Origin: JAWKTM01 sp041399085
GTDB taxonomy: Bacteria; Planctomycetota; Planctomycetia; Pirellulales; Pirellulaceae
Direction: 5' to 3'
DNA: 31,990 nucleotides
Assembly (NCBI GenBank): GCA_041399085.1
Contig: JAWKTM010000075.1
Span: 1-31,990 of the forward strand
A program made the position numbers and the translations under genes. The notes beneath the pieces are model-generated. The model made no database searches. It saw nothing but the letters and a program-made list of their open reading frames with translations, and was not told where the DNA came from. Within the stretch, counting starts at the first letter, position 1. The number at the start of each line of letters is the position of its first letter. Of the stretch, positions 16,026-24,552 are shown one piece after another.

Positions 16026-16747
16026 GGATTCCTTTCCGTGATTGGCGGCGACTTGGTTCCCGCGCGACCGCGACTGCTGGCGACGGGCGAGGGCAGGCGG
16101 CGCTCGAAGCGCTCGACCCGCGTATGTCGGCGCGCCGACGGCTTCCGTTGCCCATCTTCCGGTGGTTGGGGGATGGAAACGCCTGGGCAAGGTGGGACTC
16201 GAACGGGATTTGCGGGATCCAGTCCAAAGGCCGGCGGCGCGGCTCGTGATTTCGTTCTAAATTTGCAATGAGTCGAGCAACCGTTCGCGGCGAGTTCGCA
16301 AACTAGCGGTTGTTCCGAAAATTCCATCGTCGCCATACCGGCACGGGCGTCACGAAAAGCTTTCCCAGTCGGCTGGGAAAAATTTTCCATCCCGCGACGC
16401 GCGGCGAGCCAGTTTTCCTCGATTCAATGTGGCCCGACGGCCGATAAACCTGATACAAGCGGAAAGCTTTACCGACCGAACCGAGAGAAGAAGGGCAGAC
16501 TTCTACGCCGGACGCGGGGCAGATTCTCACCGCCGTCCAGACTCTCGGCCGTTTTATTTCGACAACAGCCACTAAGCCACGCGACGAAGTCGATCGTTGT
16601 TTCGCCGTGCGCTAAACCGTCCGTTGGTCGTTCGGGAAGAACGAACCACAACCGATTCGCGCGTCGTCGTTGGGAGCAACCGCGGCGCGTTCCGACGGCG
16701 TATTGATCTCCCGCGATCGACCACGCCGCCAGATCGACCAGTGACCC
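16026..16747. promoter_or_regulatory. Divergent control region between flgF and fliL operons
   Basis: This 722-bp region separates the two divergent flagellar transcription units and must hold both promoters. It contains a strong hairpin (16355-16386). A GCCGATAA octamer at 16440-16447 equals the sigma-28 -10 consensus on the plus strand, but the TAAA -35 element is missing at the expected spacing. No sigma-54 -24/-12 pair was found. Open frames here lack ribosome sites and family resemblance. Confidence 0.55.
16355..16386. promoter_or_regulatory. Hairpin in the flgF-fliL control region
   Basis: TTTCCCAG (16361-16368) and CTGGGAAA (16373-16380) pair perfectly around the tetraloop TCGG. After a 2x2 mismatch the stem is extended by AAAA (16355-16358) and TTTT (16383-16386). 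It may be an operator, a 5'-leader structure or a weak terminator; the symmetry gives no direction. Confidence 0.6.
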
Positions 16748-17278
16748 ATGGCAGAACAACCGGAACAAGCAACTCCCGAAGCGGAAGGCGAAGCCAAGAA
16801 GGGCGGCAAGGCCGGCCTTCTGATTTTGATCGTCGTTGCCGTGGCGGCCACCGGAGGCGGTTTCGTTACGCCTTACGTGATCACCGCGATGACCGCCGAA
16901 CCCGCACCGGTCGAGACCGAACAGAAACCGAAAGTCGATTTGCCGCCGCCGGTGGGCGAATCGATGTATATTCCCTTCGACGAAACCGTGGTGAACTTGG
17001 ATGAGGGCCGTCTGAACCGCTATCTGCGTTTGAAGGTGAACTTACAAGTGGATAAAGCTCAGGCGGACGGCATCACGAAAATGTTGGAACAAAAAAAGCC
17101 CATCCTGAAAAACTGGTTGCTTAGCTACCTGTCGGACAAGGGGATGGATGATATCCGCGGCCGGGTTGGTCAGAACCGACTGCGGCGCGAGATTCAGGAT
17201 CACTTTAACACCGTCCTGTTCGTGGACGGTTATGATCGTATTCACGACGTACTCTTCGACGAATTTAACGTGCAATGA
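16748..17278 (+). CDS. fliL: Flagellar basal body-associated protein FliL
   Basis: 176 residues. It has an acidic/Lys-rich N-terminus, one transmembrane helix (AGLLILIVVAVAATGGGFVT, about 22-42), a Pro-rich linker and a periplasmic domain with YIPFDETVVNLDEGRLNRYL and RLKVNLQV. The C-terminus is GQNRLRREIQDHFNTVLF, with a phrase of the LR-I...N-VL-G-V type typical of FliL. FliL surrounds and stabilises the stator. First gene of the plus-strand flagellar operon, and its TGA overlaps the ATG of fliM by four bases. Confidence 0.93.
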   Translation: MAEQPEQATPEAEGEAKKGGKAGLLILIVVAVAATGGGFVTPYVITAMTAEPAPVETEQKPKVDLPPPVGESMYIPFDETVVNLDEGRLNRYLRLKVNLQVDKAQADGITKMLEQKKPILKNWLLSYLSDKGMDDIRGRVGQNRLRREIQDHFNTVLFVDGYDRIHDVLFDEFNVQ

Positions 17279-18141
17279 CCGATTCGGTCGGATTCGAGCC
17301 GTTTGACTTCCGCAAGCCGAGCGGCTTGCCGGAAGCGGTCGACCAGCGCTTGCTGTTTTGGCAGCGCGGGTTGGCCTCGCTTGCGCCCGAACGCTGGTCT
17401 CAACACATGACAACGGCCGTCACGATGGAACACGCGGCACGGGAAACAATGATGATGGTCGAAGCCCGTCGGCAACTGCCCGACGCCGGTATCGGATGCC
17501 GTATCGACTTGGGAGCGGACGCCCTACCAACCTTGATTGTGTTTGCCCGACCTTTATTGTTGGCATTGGTGGGACAAGTGTTAGGTGAGAATCTCACGCA
17601 GCTTCCCGCCGACCGACCGTTGACCACCATCGAACACACGGTCAGCGAGTTGTTATTCGAGGAATTAGCCCACGCCATCGGCGAAGCGTGGCCCGAACAA
17701 TCGCCGCTGGATTGCTGTATCAATGGGTTCGACGACAAGCCACAACGCAGCAGAATGTATCCATTGGGAGAACGCGTGCTGCTGACACGTTTCGATCTCA
17801 ATAGCGCCTTCGGCAGCCAGCCCGTTCATTGGCTTTCCTCACAAGACCAATTGATCGCCCTCTTGGGACAGGCCGACGACGTGGGAACGCCCGTTGCGCC
17901 GCCCACGGATGGTCCGCTGCAAGCACGCGCGGCGGAGATTCCCGTGCAGGTGATTGTAAGACTCGGCAGCGCCGAGTTGCACGTTTCGGACCTGGCCGAC
18001 CTACAAGTCGGTGATGTAATTTTGCTGGATCAAAAGATCGACGAACCCTTGGAAGCGCACGTAGCCGGGCTTCCCAAATATCGCGGCTGGCCCGGACGAG
18101 TCGGTTCGCGACAAGCAATACAGATCGACGAACTTGTCTAA
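17275..18141 (+). CDS. fliM: FliM-like flagellar motor switch protein, short form
   Basis: 288 residues against about 330 for typical FliM. Residues 8-200 align by pattern with the FliM middle domain (FDFRKPSGLPEA at the start, LIVFARPLLLALVGQVLGEN before the switch region). The C-terminal ~80 residues form a SpoA domain (IPVQVIVRLGSAELHVSDLA, LQVGDVILLDQ). The N-terminal LSQ-EIDALL CheY-binding peptide is absent and the GG-G motif is degenerate (GENL). It overlaps fliL by four bases and is followed by fliN. It forms part of the C-ring; divergence is high, so fliM is called from domain order and synteny. Confidence 0.82.
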   Translation: MTDSVGFEPFDFRKPSGLPEAVDQRLLFWQRGLASLAPERWSQHMTTAVTMEHAARETMMMVEARRQLPDAGIGCRIDLGADALPTLIVFARPLLLALVGQVLGENLTQLPADRPLTTIEHTVSELLFEELAHAIGEAWPEQSPLDCCINGFDDKPQRSRMYPLGERVLLTRFDLNSAFGSQPVHWLSSQDQLIALLGQADDVGTPVAPPTDGPLQARAAEIPVQVIVRLGSAELHVSDLADLQVGDVILLDQKIDEPLEAHVAGLPKYRGWPGRVGSRQAIQIDELV

Positions 18142-18189
18142 GATGCGAACTCGCCGACAATCGTCGGCTCAACGCCAAGGAGGGTGTTG

Positions 18190-18576
18190 ATGAGCGAGCA
18201 AACTCTCGAAAACGCGGTCGAGCAAGAAGCGGACTCGGCGAATGAGCCACAAGCCACGGCGCCACCCCAGGTCGATATCCAACGACCGGAATTCGCACAG
18301 TTAAGAGACGCCGGTTCGTCCAACACCGACGGATCGTTGGGACGCTTCTTCGACGTGAACGTTACCGTGTCCGCCGAACTGGGGCGAGTCACATTGCCGA
18401 TCGGAGAACTGGTGCAGTTAGGCGAGGGCTCGGTCGTGGAGCTCAACCGCCCCGTTACCGGCCCCGTGGATCTCATGGCCAATGGCGTGCGAATCGCCCG
18501 CGGTGATGTGGTTGTGGTGGACGGGTGCTTTGCGATCCATATCAAACAAATCGAACCCAGCGCCAAAGCTGGTTGA
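18190..18576 (+). CDS. fliN: Flagellar motor switch protein FliN
   Basis: 128 residues from ATG 18190 with AAGGAGG upstream; an in-frame GTG at 18184 sits inside that ribosome site and is unlikely. An acidic, disordered N-terminus of ~55 residues precedes a SpoA domain: FFDVNVTVSAELGRVTLPIG, VQLGEGSVVELNRPVTGPVD and IARGDVVVVDGCFAIHIKQI, all conserved FliN phrases. It forms the bottom of the C-ring and binds FliH. Normal family length. It follows fliM by about 48 bases. Confidence 0.95.
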   Translation: MSEQTLENAVEQEADSANEPQATAPPQVDIQRPEFAQLRDAGSSNTDGSLGRFFDVNVTVSAELGRVTLPIGELVQLGEGSVVELNRPVTGPVDLMANGVRIARGDVVVVDGCFAIHIKQIEPSAKAG

Positions 18577-18671
18577 GTTCTTACACATTACGCGCGACGC
18601 TCTCCCGATGGAATGTACTCGCCGACACGGACTTTGACCGCACTTCCTCCTTGCGAAGGCGTCTCTTTGTT

Positions 18672-20411
18672 ATGAATACGTCAGCCACACGATTGAAAGC
18701 CCGCCGAGCGACGCTGGCCATTGGCCTGATGTGGATGGGGATCGACGCTGCGTTCGCACAGACGAAGTTGCCGCCCGTTCATTCCGCATACGGCCCAACT
18801 ACCGCGCCGCACGGCCCCACGATGGCAAACTACGATTTGGACGTGGACTCGCTGATTCGTGAACGACACATGGAACCGTTGCGGACCGAACTGTCTTCCG
18901 GGGGCGAGCCAACGTCCTCGTTGCCTATTGATCGTGGATCTCACAACTATCAACGATCCCAACCGCACGCTTCTCGAATCAACGAACAATATGCTCAACC
19001 GCTGCACACGACGCGGGAGCCGTTGCCGCCAGCAAGTTCCGCGAACAATTCATCCCACCATTCAAGGCCGCCCCAGCATTCAACCAACGAGGCGGCAGCC
19101 AACGAGTTGGCGGATCCCGAGCTATCCGGCCGCGTATACTCACAGGTCGGACGGGTGACCCAAACGGACTTATGGAATCCCAAGCCGTGGTCACACCCCG
19201 GCAGCGTCCCGGCCGTCAATCCAGCCGCCTTATCCAGCGATGCCACCCGCCCAACGAACGGCGAATTCGCCACGAGACAAGCCGTTCTGCAGAGCCGTCC
19301 GGGTGAGGACCAATCGCGAGTAAGCCCGGTATATGCGAATGTACCAGTCCAGGATTCATCGCCGACGGGAGCTGACTATGTGGAAGCTCAACGACAACGG
19401 GAGATCGAACTACGCACGCGCGAGATAGAACAACAGCTTTACAGCGCCAACGCGTCCTTTACGAATCTTCCAGACTCGGCTCGAAACAGTGATGCCAGTC
19501 GGCAATCGGTAGAGTCTAGCAACGACAGATACACAGACACGTCTACCCAATCGAGTACGCATTCAAATATCGACGTGTCTCAGGATCACAGGCACGAGCC
19601 GATTCCGTCCTATCGCGATACCGACTTAACTTATCCCAGTGATACGCCGCAAACGAACCCGCTACGCACCGAGAAGGCCGTCGTGGCCGAGCCCGAAATG
19701 GTTCGACAGGAGAACGCCATTATCGCCCCGCCCGTCGTGGATTCGGTAGCGGGGAATGGTGTCGCGGCGAAGGAAGTCGTGGCGAGTGTTGCTGGAGCCG
19801 AGACCGCGTTAGCGATCTCTCAACCGAGTCGATCACACGAATCCTTGGTGTATCAATCGCCCGAACCGCCAGAGCCACCTCAACTGGCGGCCATGATTTC
19901 CCGACTTGTTCTAGGCACGGCTACTGTACTAGGCGTCTGTATCGTTAGTTTGTTAGTCGCGAAGAGATGGATGCCGACCAATGTGATATCCGACCGCCCT
20001 GCCCCCACGATGCGAGTCGTGGGGAGCCTGGCATTGCCGAATAAGAGTTTCCTGCAACTGGTCGAAGTTGATGAACGGCGTATGGTCGTGGGAGGCAACC
20101 CGGGCGGCGTGCAAACCATCGTGCCGCTCGCCGAGAGTTTCCGTGACCAGTGGTCGCCAGACGACGAGGAAGAAGCGGTACCCGACCCTACCCCGCATCG
20201 TGAGTTGCGAGATCATCGAAAACCGCGAAGGGAAGAAGAGCCCCGAGCAACGGCAACCACGCGCAACGCTCTACCCGAGTTAATTGTTGTCAAATCCACG
20301 GAACGCGGCGTGCGAAAGCCGGCGAGCTCACATCAGGAAGATGTGGTATCCGCCAAAGTTTCGCCAGCAGCCACGCATCAGTTTCTCCGGGCCATGTTGT
20401 CCGACACCTAG
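18672..20411 (+). CDS. fliO: FliO-like flagellar export assembly protein with giant extracytoplasmic extension
   Basis: 579 residues from ATG 18672; the frame is open back to 18525, but that part overlaps fliN and lacks a signal. Residues 1-31 form a signal peptide (LAIGLMWMGIDAAFA). Residues 32-400 are Ser/Thr/Asn/Gln/His/Pro-rich and look disordered. One transmembrane helix lies at about 408-430 (LVLGTATVLGVCIVSLLVAK), followed by a FliO-like cytoplasmic domain with MRVVGSLALPNKSFLQLVEV, RMVVGGNPGG and a charged tail ending QFLRAMLSDT. Typical FliO is 100-220 residues. FliO helps FliP pentamers assemble; position between fliN and fliP agrees. Confidence 0.85.
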   Translation: MNTSATRLKARRATLAIGLMWMGIDAAFAQTKLPPVHSAYGPTTAPHGPTMANYDLDVDSLIRERHMEPLRTELSSGGEPTSSLPIDRGSHNYQRSQPHASRINEQYAQPLHTTREPLPPASSANNSSHHSRPPQHSTNEAAANELADPELSGRVYSQVGRVTQTDLWNPKPWSHPGSVPAVNPAALSSDATRPTNGEFATRQAVLQSRPGEDQSRVSPVYANVPVQDSSPTGADYVEAQRQREIELRTREIEQQLYSANASFTNLPDSARNSDASRQSVESSNDRYTDTSTQSSTHSNIDVSQDHRHEPIPSYRDTDLTYPSDTPQTNPLRTEKAVVAEPEMVRQENAIIAPPVVDSVAGNGVAAKEVVASVAGAETALAISQPSRSHESLVYQSPEPPEPPQLAAMISRLVLGTATVLGVCIVSLLVAKRWMPTNVISDRPAPTMRVVGSLALPNKSFLQLVEVDERRMVVGGNPGGVQTIVPLAESFRDQWSPDDEEEAVPDPTPHRELRDHRKPRREEEPRATATTRNALPELIVVKSTERGVRKPASSHQEDVVSAKVSPAATHQFLRAMLSDT

Positions 20412-20443
20412 CCCCTGGGCGCAATACGCAGGACGGACCAAGG

Positions 20444-21121
20444 ATGGATCCAGCCGAAGTTGTCGAGCAAGTCACCCAGTCAAACGGTTTTCAGGGCCTC
20501 GCGCCGCCGTTGCAAATCGCCCTGTTCATGGGCGCGATGGTGCTGATGTCGGCAGCGCTGGTCAGCCTCACGTCGTTCACTCGCATCATCATTGTTCTGT
20601 CGTTTGTTCGCCGCGCGCTGTCAACCCAAGAGATTCCTCCCAATCCCGTGCTGATCGGTCTGTCACTATTCCTCACGCTTTTCGTAATGGGGCCGACGCT
20701 GGAGAATATCAACACGACCGCCATCACGCCGTATCTGAACGAGGAAATCTCCGGCGCGGAAGCTTGGCGCATTGGCAGCGGACAACTGCATGGCTTCATG
20801 CTCAAACAAACACGCAAGCAAGATCTGGCGCTGTTCCTGCATCTGTCGAAAGCCGAGGCCGTCTATAGTCCTGAAGAAACGCCGATGCGAGTTCTTATTC
20901 CGGCGTTTGTCACCAGCGAGCTAAAGACAGCCTTTATTATGGGGTTTTGCATTTACATCCCGTTTTTGTTGGTCGACTTAGTGATTTCCACGATCTTAAT
21001 GTCGATGGGTATGATGATGATGCCACCGGTCGTCGTTTCGACACCATTTAAGATACTTCTGTTCGTACTGGTTGACGGTTGGCATCTGATCGCTCGGGCG
21101 TTCAACAGTAGCTTTGCCTAA
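20444..21121 (+). CDS. fliP: Flagellar type III export protein FliP
   Basis: 225 residues. It is missing the usual N-terminal signal peptide, but otherwise fits FliP: LMSAALVSLTSFTRIIIVLS, FVRRALSTQEIPPNPVLIGL, FMLKQTRKQDLALF, LIPAFVTSELKTAFIMGFCI, YIPFLLVDLVISTILMSMGM and MMMPPVVVSTPFKILLFVLV, then DGWHLI. All are diagnostic FliP blocks. FliP forms the core of the export gate with FliQ and FliR. It starts 33 bases after fliO. The gene is intact, in contrast to flhA just downstream. Confidence 0.96.
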   Translation: MDPAEVVEQVTQSNGFQGLAPPLQIALFMGAMVLMSAALVSLTSFTRIIIVLSFVRRALSTQEIPPNPVLIGLSLFLTLFVMGPTLENINTTAITPYLNEEISGAEAWRIGSGQLHGFMLKQTRKQDLALFLHLSKAEAVYSPEETPMRVLIPAFVTSELKTAFIMGFCIYIPFLLVDLVISTILMSMGMMMMPPVVVSTPFKILLFVLVDGWHLIARAFNSSFA

Positions 21122-21198
21122 GCTGCTCATCAGAATTGATTCAGCATAAATCGGTCTAACGGCAAGCCGTAGATGACTAATGCGACGCTGCCAAAAGA

Positions 21199-23406
21199 TT
21201 GATTTCAGACGACGGCAAACAACGCTTCTTCCCACTGACACAACGAAATCCTCACGATGAGCGTTCCGTTGCTGGCGATTCCAACTTCTCGCGACGTAGC
21301 GAAATGCTGCTCTCGGCTGGTTTGCTAGCCGTGTTGGTCGTGCTGTTGGTGCCGTTGCCCCCGATGCTGCTGGATATGTTGTTGGCCTTCAACTTGGGGG
21401 CCAGCGCTTTATTGCTGCTCATCACCATGAGCCGCTAAACGGCCGCTCGATGTCTCGGTATTTCCGTCGTTGTTGCTGCTGATGACGCTGTATCGGTTGT
21501 CATTAAATGTCGCGACCACGCGGATTGATCCTCTTAAGCGGCGACGCGGGCAAGATCGTAGAGACCTTCGGTGGTTTCGTTGTCGGTGGTAATTTGATCG
21601 TTGGTTTGGTGATCTTCGCCATTCTGATTTTGATTCAGTTCGTCGTCATCACCAAAGGTTCCAGCCGCATCTCGGAAGTCAATGCCCGATTCACGTTGGA
21701 CGCCATGCCTGGCAAGCAAATGGCGATCGACGCGGAGCTAAACTCGGGTACCATTGATCCCCCCGAGGCGAAACGCCGACGCGACCTGCTCACCCGCGAG
21801 GCTGAGTTTTATGGTGCGATGGACGGAGCGGGCAAGTATGCGCGGCGATGCCATTGCTGGCTTACTAATCACCGCCATCAACTTGGTCGGCGGCGTAATT
21901 CTGGGACTGATGGCCGGCATGCCGTTGGCCGAGGCTTTTCAACGCTATTCGATATTAACTGTCGGCGATGGTCTGGTCTCTCAGATACCCGCTCTCATTA
22001 TTGCCACGACGGCTGGTATCTTAGTGACAAAGGCTGCTTCGGAAAGCAGCTTGGGTCATGAAATCGGTTCGCAGTTGTTGGAAAATCGTCGCCCCTTAAT
22101 GATTGGGGCCGTCATTATGTTGATCGTGGCGCTAACTCCCGGACTGCCCAAGCTGCCGTTCATCCTGTTGTCTGGTGGACTATTCGCCTACTTACGACAA
22201 GCGAAGTGCAAGACGTAAAGATCGCCGCCGCGGCCCCGTCCACGGCTGGGGATGCGGCGGATCAACCTCAACTGCGCGTGAAGAAGAGCAATTGGCCGAG
22301 TTCTTGAACACGGACCGTGTGACTTGGAAGTGGGGGCCGCGCTGGCTCCGTTGGTCGAGCCAAAGGGAGCGAAAGGATTGCGACAGCGAATTGTTAGCGA
22401 TGTCGTTACTCCACGCGCAAGCATGGATTGTGGATTCCCGTTGTTCGCATACGCGACAACGTTAATCAGGAATCGACGGCGTATCGCGTATTGCTGTCAG
22501 GGCGCGAAGTGGCCCGCGGCCACCTTCGTCCTGAAATGTACTTGGCCATTGATCCTGGCAAGACGACGCTGGCCGTGGAAGGCGAAGAGACCACGGATCC
22601 GACCTTCGGTCTGCCAGCCAAATGGATTCCAGCGGCTTCACGGCACCGGGCGAAAATGGGCGGATTCACGGTTGTGGACGCGCCGAGCGTCTTGATTACG
22701 CATTTGGGCGAGACGCCCGTCGCTATGCGCACGAGCTGCTGAGCCGCGAAGACCTGCAAAAATGTTGAATAAGGTCCGAGAGACATCGCCGACGGTCGTG
22801 GATGAGATTAAGCCCGACTTGGTCCGCATGGGCGTTGTCCATCAGACATTGATTCGGCTCTTACAAGAGAGAGTTCCCATTACCAATCTCCCGGTAATCC
22901 TTGAGTCGTTGGTCCATCATGCCAGCCAGGTCAAGGATCCGCTTCATTTGACAGAGCGAATTCGAGACGACATTGGCCGGACTATTTGTGATCGGTTTCG
23001 TGATGATCGCGGGCGTGTCCGCGTGATTGTCATCGAACCTCGCCTGGAAATGGCGATGCGCGACACGATTCAAGATAACAAACTGGGACTAAAACCAGGG
23101 CAGCTTGAACGACTAATGACGCTGTTGAGCAGCGAGTGGCAAAAGTCCACGATTCAGAATCGACCGCTGGCGGTGCTCACGGATCGCGTGCTTCGCTGGC
23201 CGTTGCGTCATGCGATCGAACGTGGTTTGCCGGACCTGGCGATCATTGCCTACACCGAAATTCCAGTCGACATGATGATCGAACCCGTGTCGATGTTGCG
23301 GCACGAAGATGTTATGGACGCCGCCCGACCAGCGACGGACGGCAAACCGTCTGACTCAACCAAGTCGGCTTCGTTGCTGGACGCTTTGAAATCCTCGGCG
23401 GCCTAA
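21199..23406 (+). pseudogene. flhA: Broken flhA (export gate subunit), about nine frameshifts
   Basis: FlhA is readable over its full length but only by switching frames. Fragments in order: LLVPLPPMLLDMLLAFNLGA; RPLDVSVFPSLLLLMTLYRL; LILLSGDAGKIVETFGGFVV to REAEFYGAMDGA; RGDAIAGLLITAINLVGGVI to LPKLPFILLSGGLFAYLRQ; a linker; EEEQLAEFLNTDRV; EVGAALAPLVEPKGAKGLRQ; GLWIPVVRIRDNVNQESTAY to DAPSVLITHLGE; RRYAHELLSREDLQ; MLNKVRETSPTVVDEIKPDL to the end. Shifts lie near 21436, 21524, 21840, 22202, 22272, 22325, 22399, 22715 and 22758. Two look like single-base losses in short T or A runs. The start is uncertain (TTG 21199, or ATG 21173 with another shift). The last fragment (22762-23406, 214 residues) is intact. 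Confidence 0.9.
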
Positions 23407-23530
23407 ATCGAGTATGAGATGGCGAAGATTTCGGGTGTGAAGCACCGAAAATAATGACTGTGACACGAACAGCAGGTCGAATCAACAGGAAGTATACGAT
23501 TGTCACGAACCCCGCGGACACAATGGATCC

Positions 23531-23746
23531 ATGCCACGTCGCCAGCCAGCACTACCCTGGGGAAAGCTCGCCGCGTTGTTGACGGCCAGTTTTGCCACAC
23601 TAGTGGGCGTAATGTGTGGCGTGGAGCCACACATTATTTTGTGGCGGGCAATTGTTTCCTCCTTGGGAATCGGTGGAATCGTTGCGGTTTGCGCGCCTTT
23701 GCTGACGCGACTGTTGTCTCGACGAGTTGAGTCAAGGCGACGTTAA
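23531..23746 (+). CDS. Small membrane protein of unknown function
   Basis: 71 residues. It has two hydrophobic segments (LAALLTASFATLVGVMCGV and AIVSSLGIGGIVAVCAPLLT) and Arg-rich ends (MPRRQ, RRVESRRR), predicting two transmembrane helices with both ends in the cytoplasm. The ribosome site is weak. It lies between flhA and fliA, where flhF and flhG stand in many flagellar loci. Not recognised as a known flagellar protein. Confidence 0.6.
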   Translation: MPRRQPALPWGKLAALLTASFATLVGVMCGVEPHIILWRAIVSSLGIGGIVAVCAPLLTRLLSRRVESRRR

Positions 23747-23779
23747 GCGAATGGCCGATAGGTAGCATTGTCCATTCGC
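23747..23779. repeat. Inverted repeat after the small membrane gene
   Basis: GCGAATGG (23747-23754), starting at the base after the stop codon, pairs perfectly with CCATTCGC (23772-23779) around a 17-base loop. No T run follows. It may be a mild terminator or a leader element before fliA. Confidence 0.45.
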
Positions 23780-23841
23780 CAGCGCTGCCGTTGTCGCGCT
23801 AGTCACGACTGAAACACTGCCGGACTCGTACGATCCAACCC

Positions 23842-24552
23842 ATGCAAACCGCGTCGGAATTATACCGGGAAGTGTCGAGCACCTTCGAGCGGGACCAGTT
23901 GATTCTGGACCACTTGGAGTATGTACGGCAAATCTTGGGCAAACTGCTGGTGCGGTTGCCCGACGGAGTGGATATAGAAAACCTGGAGGCGGCCGGAACA
24001 TTAGGACTGATTGAGGCGGCGAACAACTTTGACGCGGACCGCGGTGTGGAGTTCACAACGTTCTCCTATCCGCGCATTCGCGGCGCGATTCTGGACGAAC
24101 TGCGACGCAATTGTCCGTTGCCGCAAGCCCAGTTGCAGAAGATCGCCCAGGTTAGACGAGCGTGCGAAACATTAGAACCTCCGGTGACGATCGAGGCGAT
24201 TGTCGCGGCGACTAAGCTGGGTTCGGAAGAGGTCGAGCAATGCCTGGAAGCGATTCGGCTGACGCAGCCCGAGCCGTTTAGCGACATCACTTCGGTTGGC
24301 GGCCGGCCACGCGGCAGCCATGAGCCGGCGCCGGACTACGAGCTGGAACAACTTGAGCTAAGAATGTTAGTAGCCGATGGAATTCAGGAGCTTGATGACC
24401 GAGAGCGATTGGTCGTAACGCTTTATTACATGGAAGACCTACGGCTGAAAGAGATTGGCGAAGTACTTGGTCTATCGGAGTCGCGGGTGTCACGCCTACT
24501 GACTCGCGGCGAGTTTAATTTACGGGAGTATGTGCGTGCCCGAATCGAGTAG
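23842..24552 (+). CDS. fliA: Flagellar sigma factor (sigma-28, FliA/WhiG family)
   Basis: 236 residues. Region 2 is clear: LILDHLEYVRQILGKLLVRL, LEAAGTLGLIEAANNFDADR and GVEFTTFSYPRIRGAILDEL-RR, the FliA/WhiG version. Region 3 follows (ETLEPPVTIEAIVAATKLGS), and region 4 has ELDDRERLVVTLYYMEDLRL and KEIGEVLGLSESRVSRLLTR, the -35 recognition helix-turn-helix. Its partner anti-sigma factor FlgM is not encoded nearby. The factor should direct late flagellar genes. Its 3' end overlaps the next gene by 23 bases. Confidence 0.95.
   Translation: MQTASELYREVSSTFERDQLILDHLEYVRQILGKLLVRLPDGVDIENLEAAGTLGLIEAANNFDADRGVEFTTFSYPRIRGAILDELRRNCPLPQAQLQKIAQVRRACETLEPPVTIEAIVAATKLGSEEVEQCLEAIRLTQPEPFSDITSVGGRPRGSHEPAPDYELEQLELRMLVADGIQELDDRERLVVTLYYMEDLRLKEIGEVLGLSESRVSRLLTRGEFNLREYVRARIE

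Noticed and set aside
16185..16240. tRNA-like T-arm sequence (GTTCGAGTCCCACC on the minus strand)
   Set aside because: The flanking bases do not form a T stem or an acceptor stem, and no anticodon arm was found.
16440..16447. Sigma-28 promoter for the fliL operon
   Set aside because: The GCCGATAA box has no TAAA -35 partner at the right spacing and lies 300 bases upstream of fliL; kept only as part of the control-region note.
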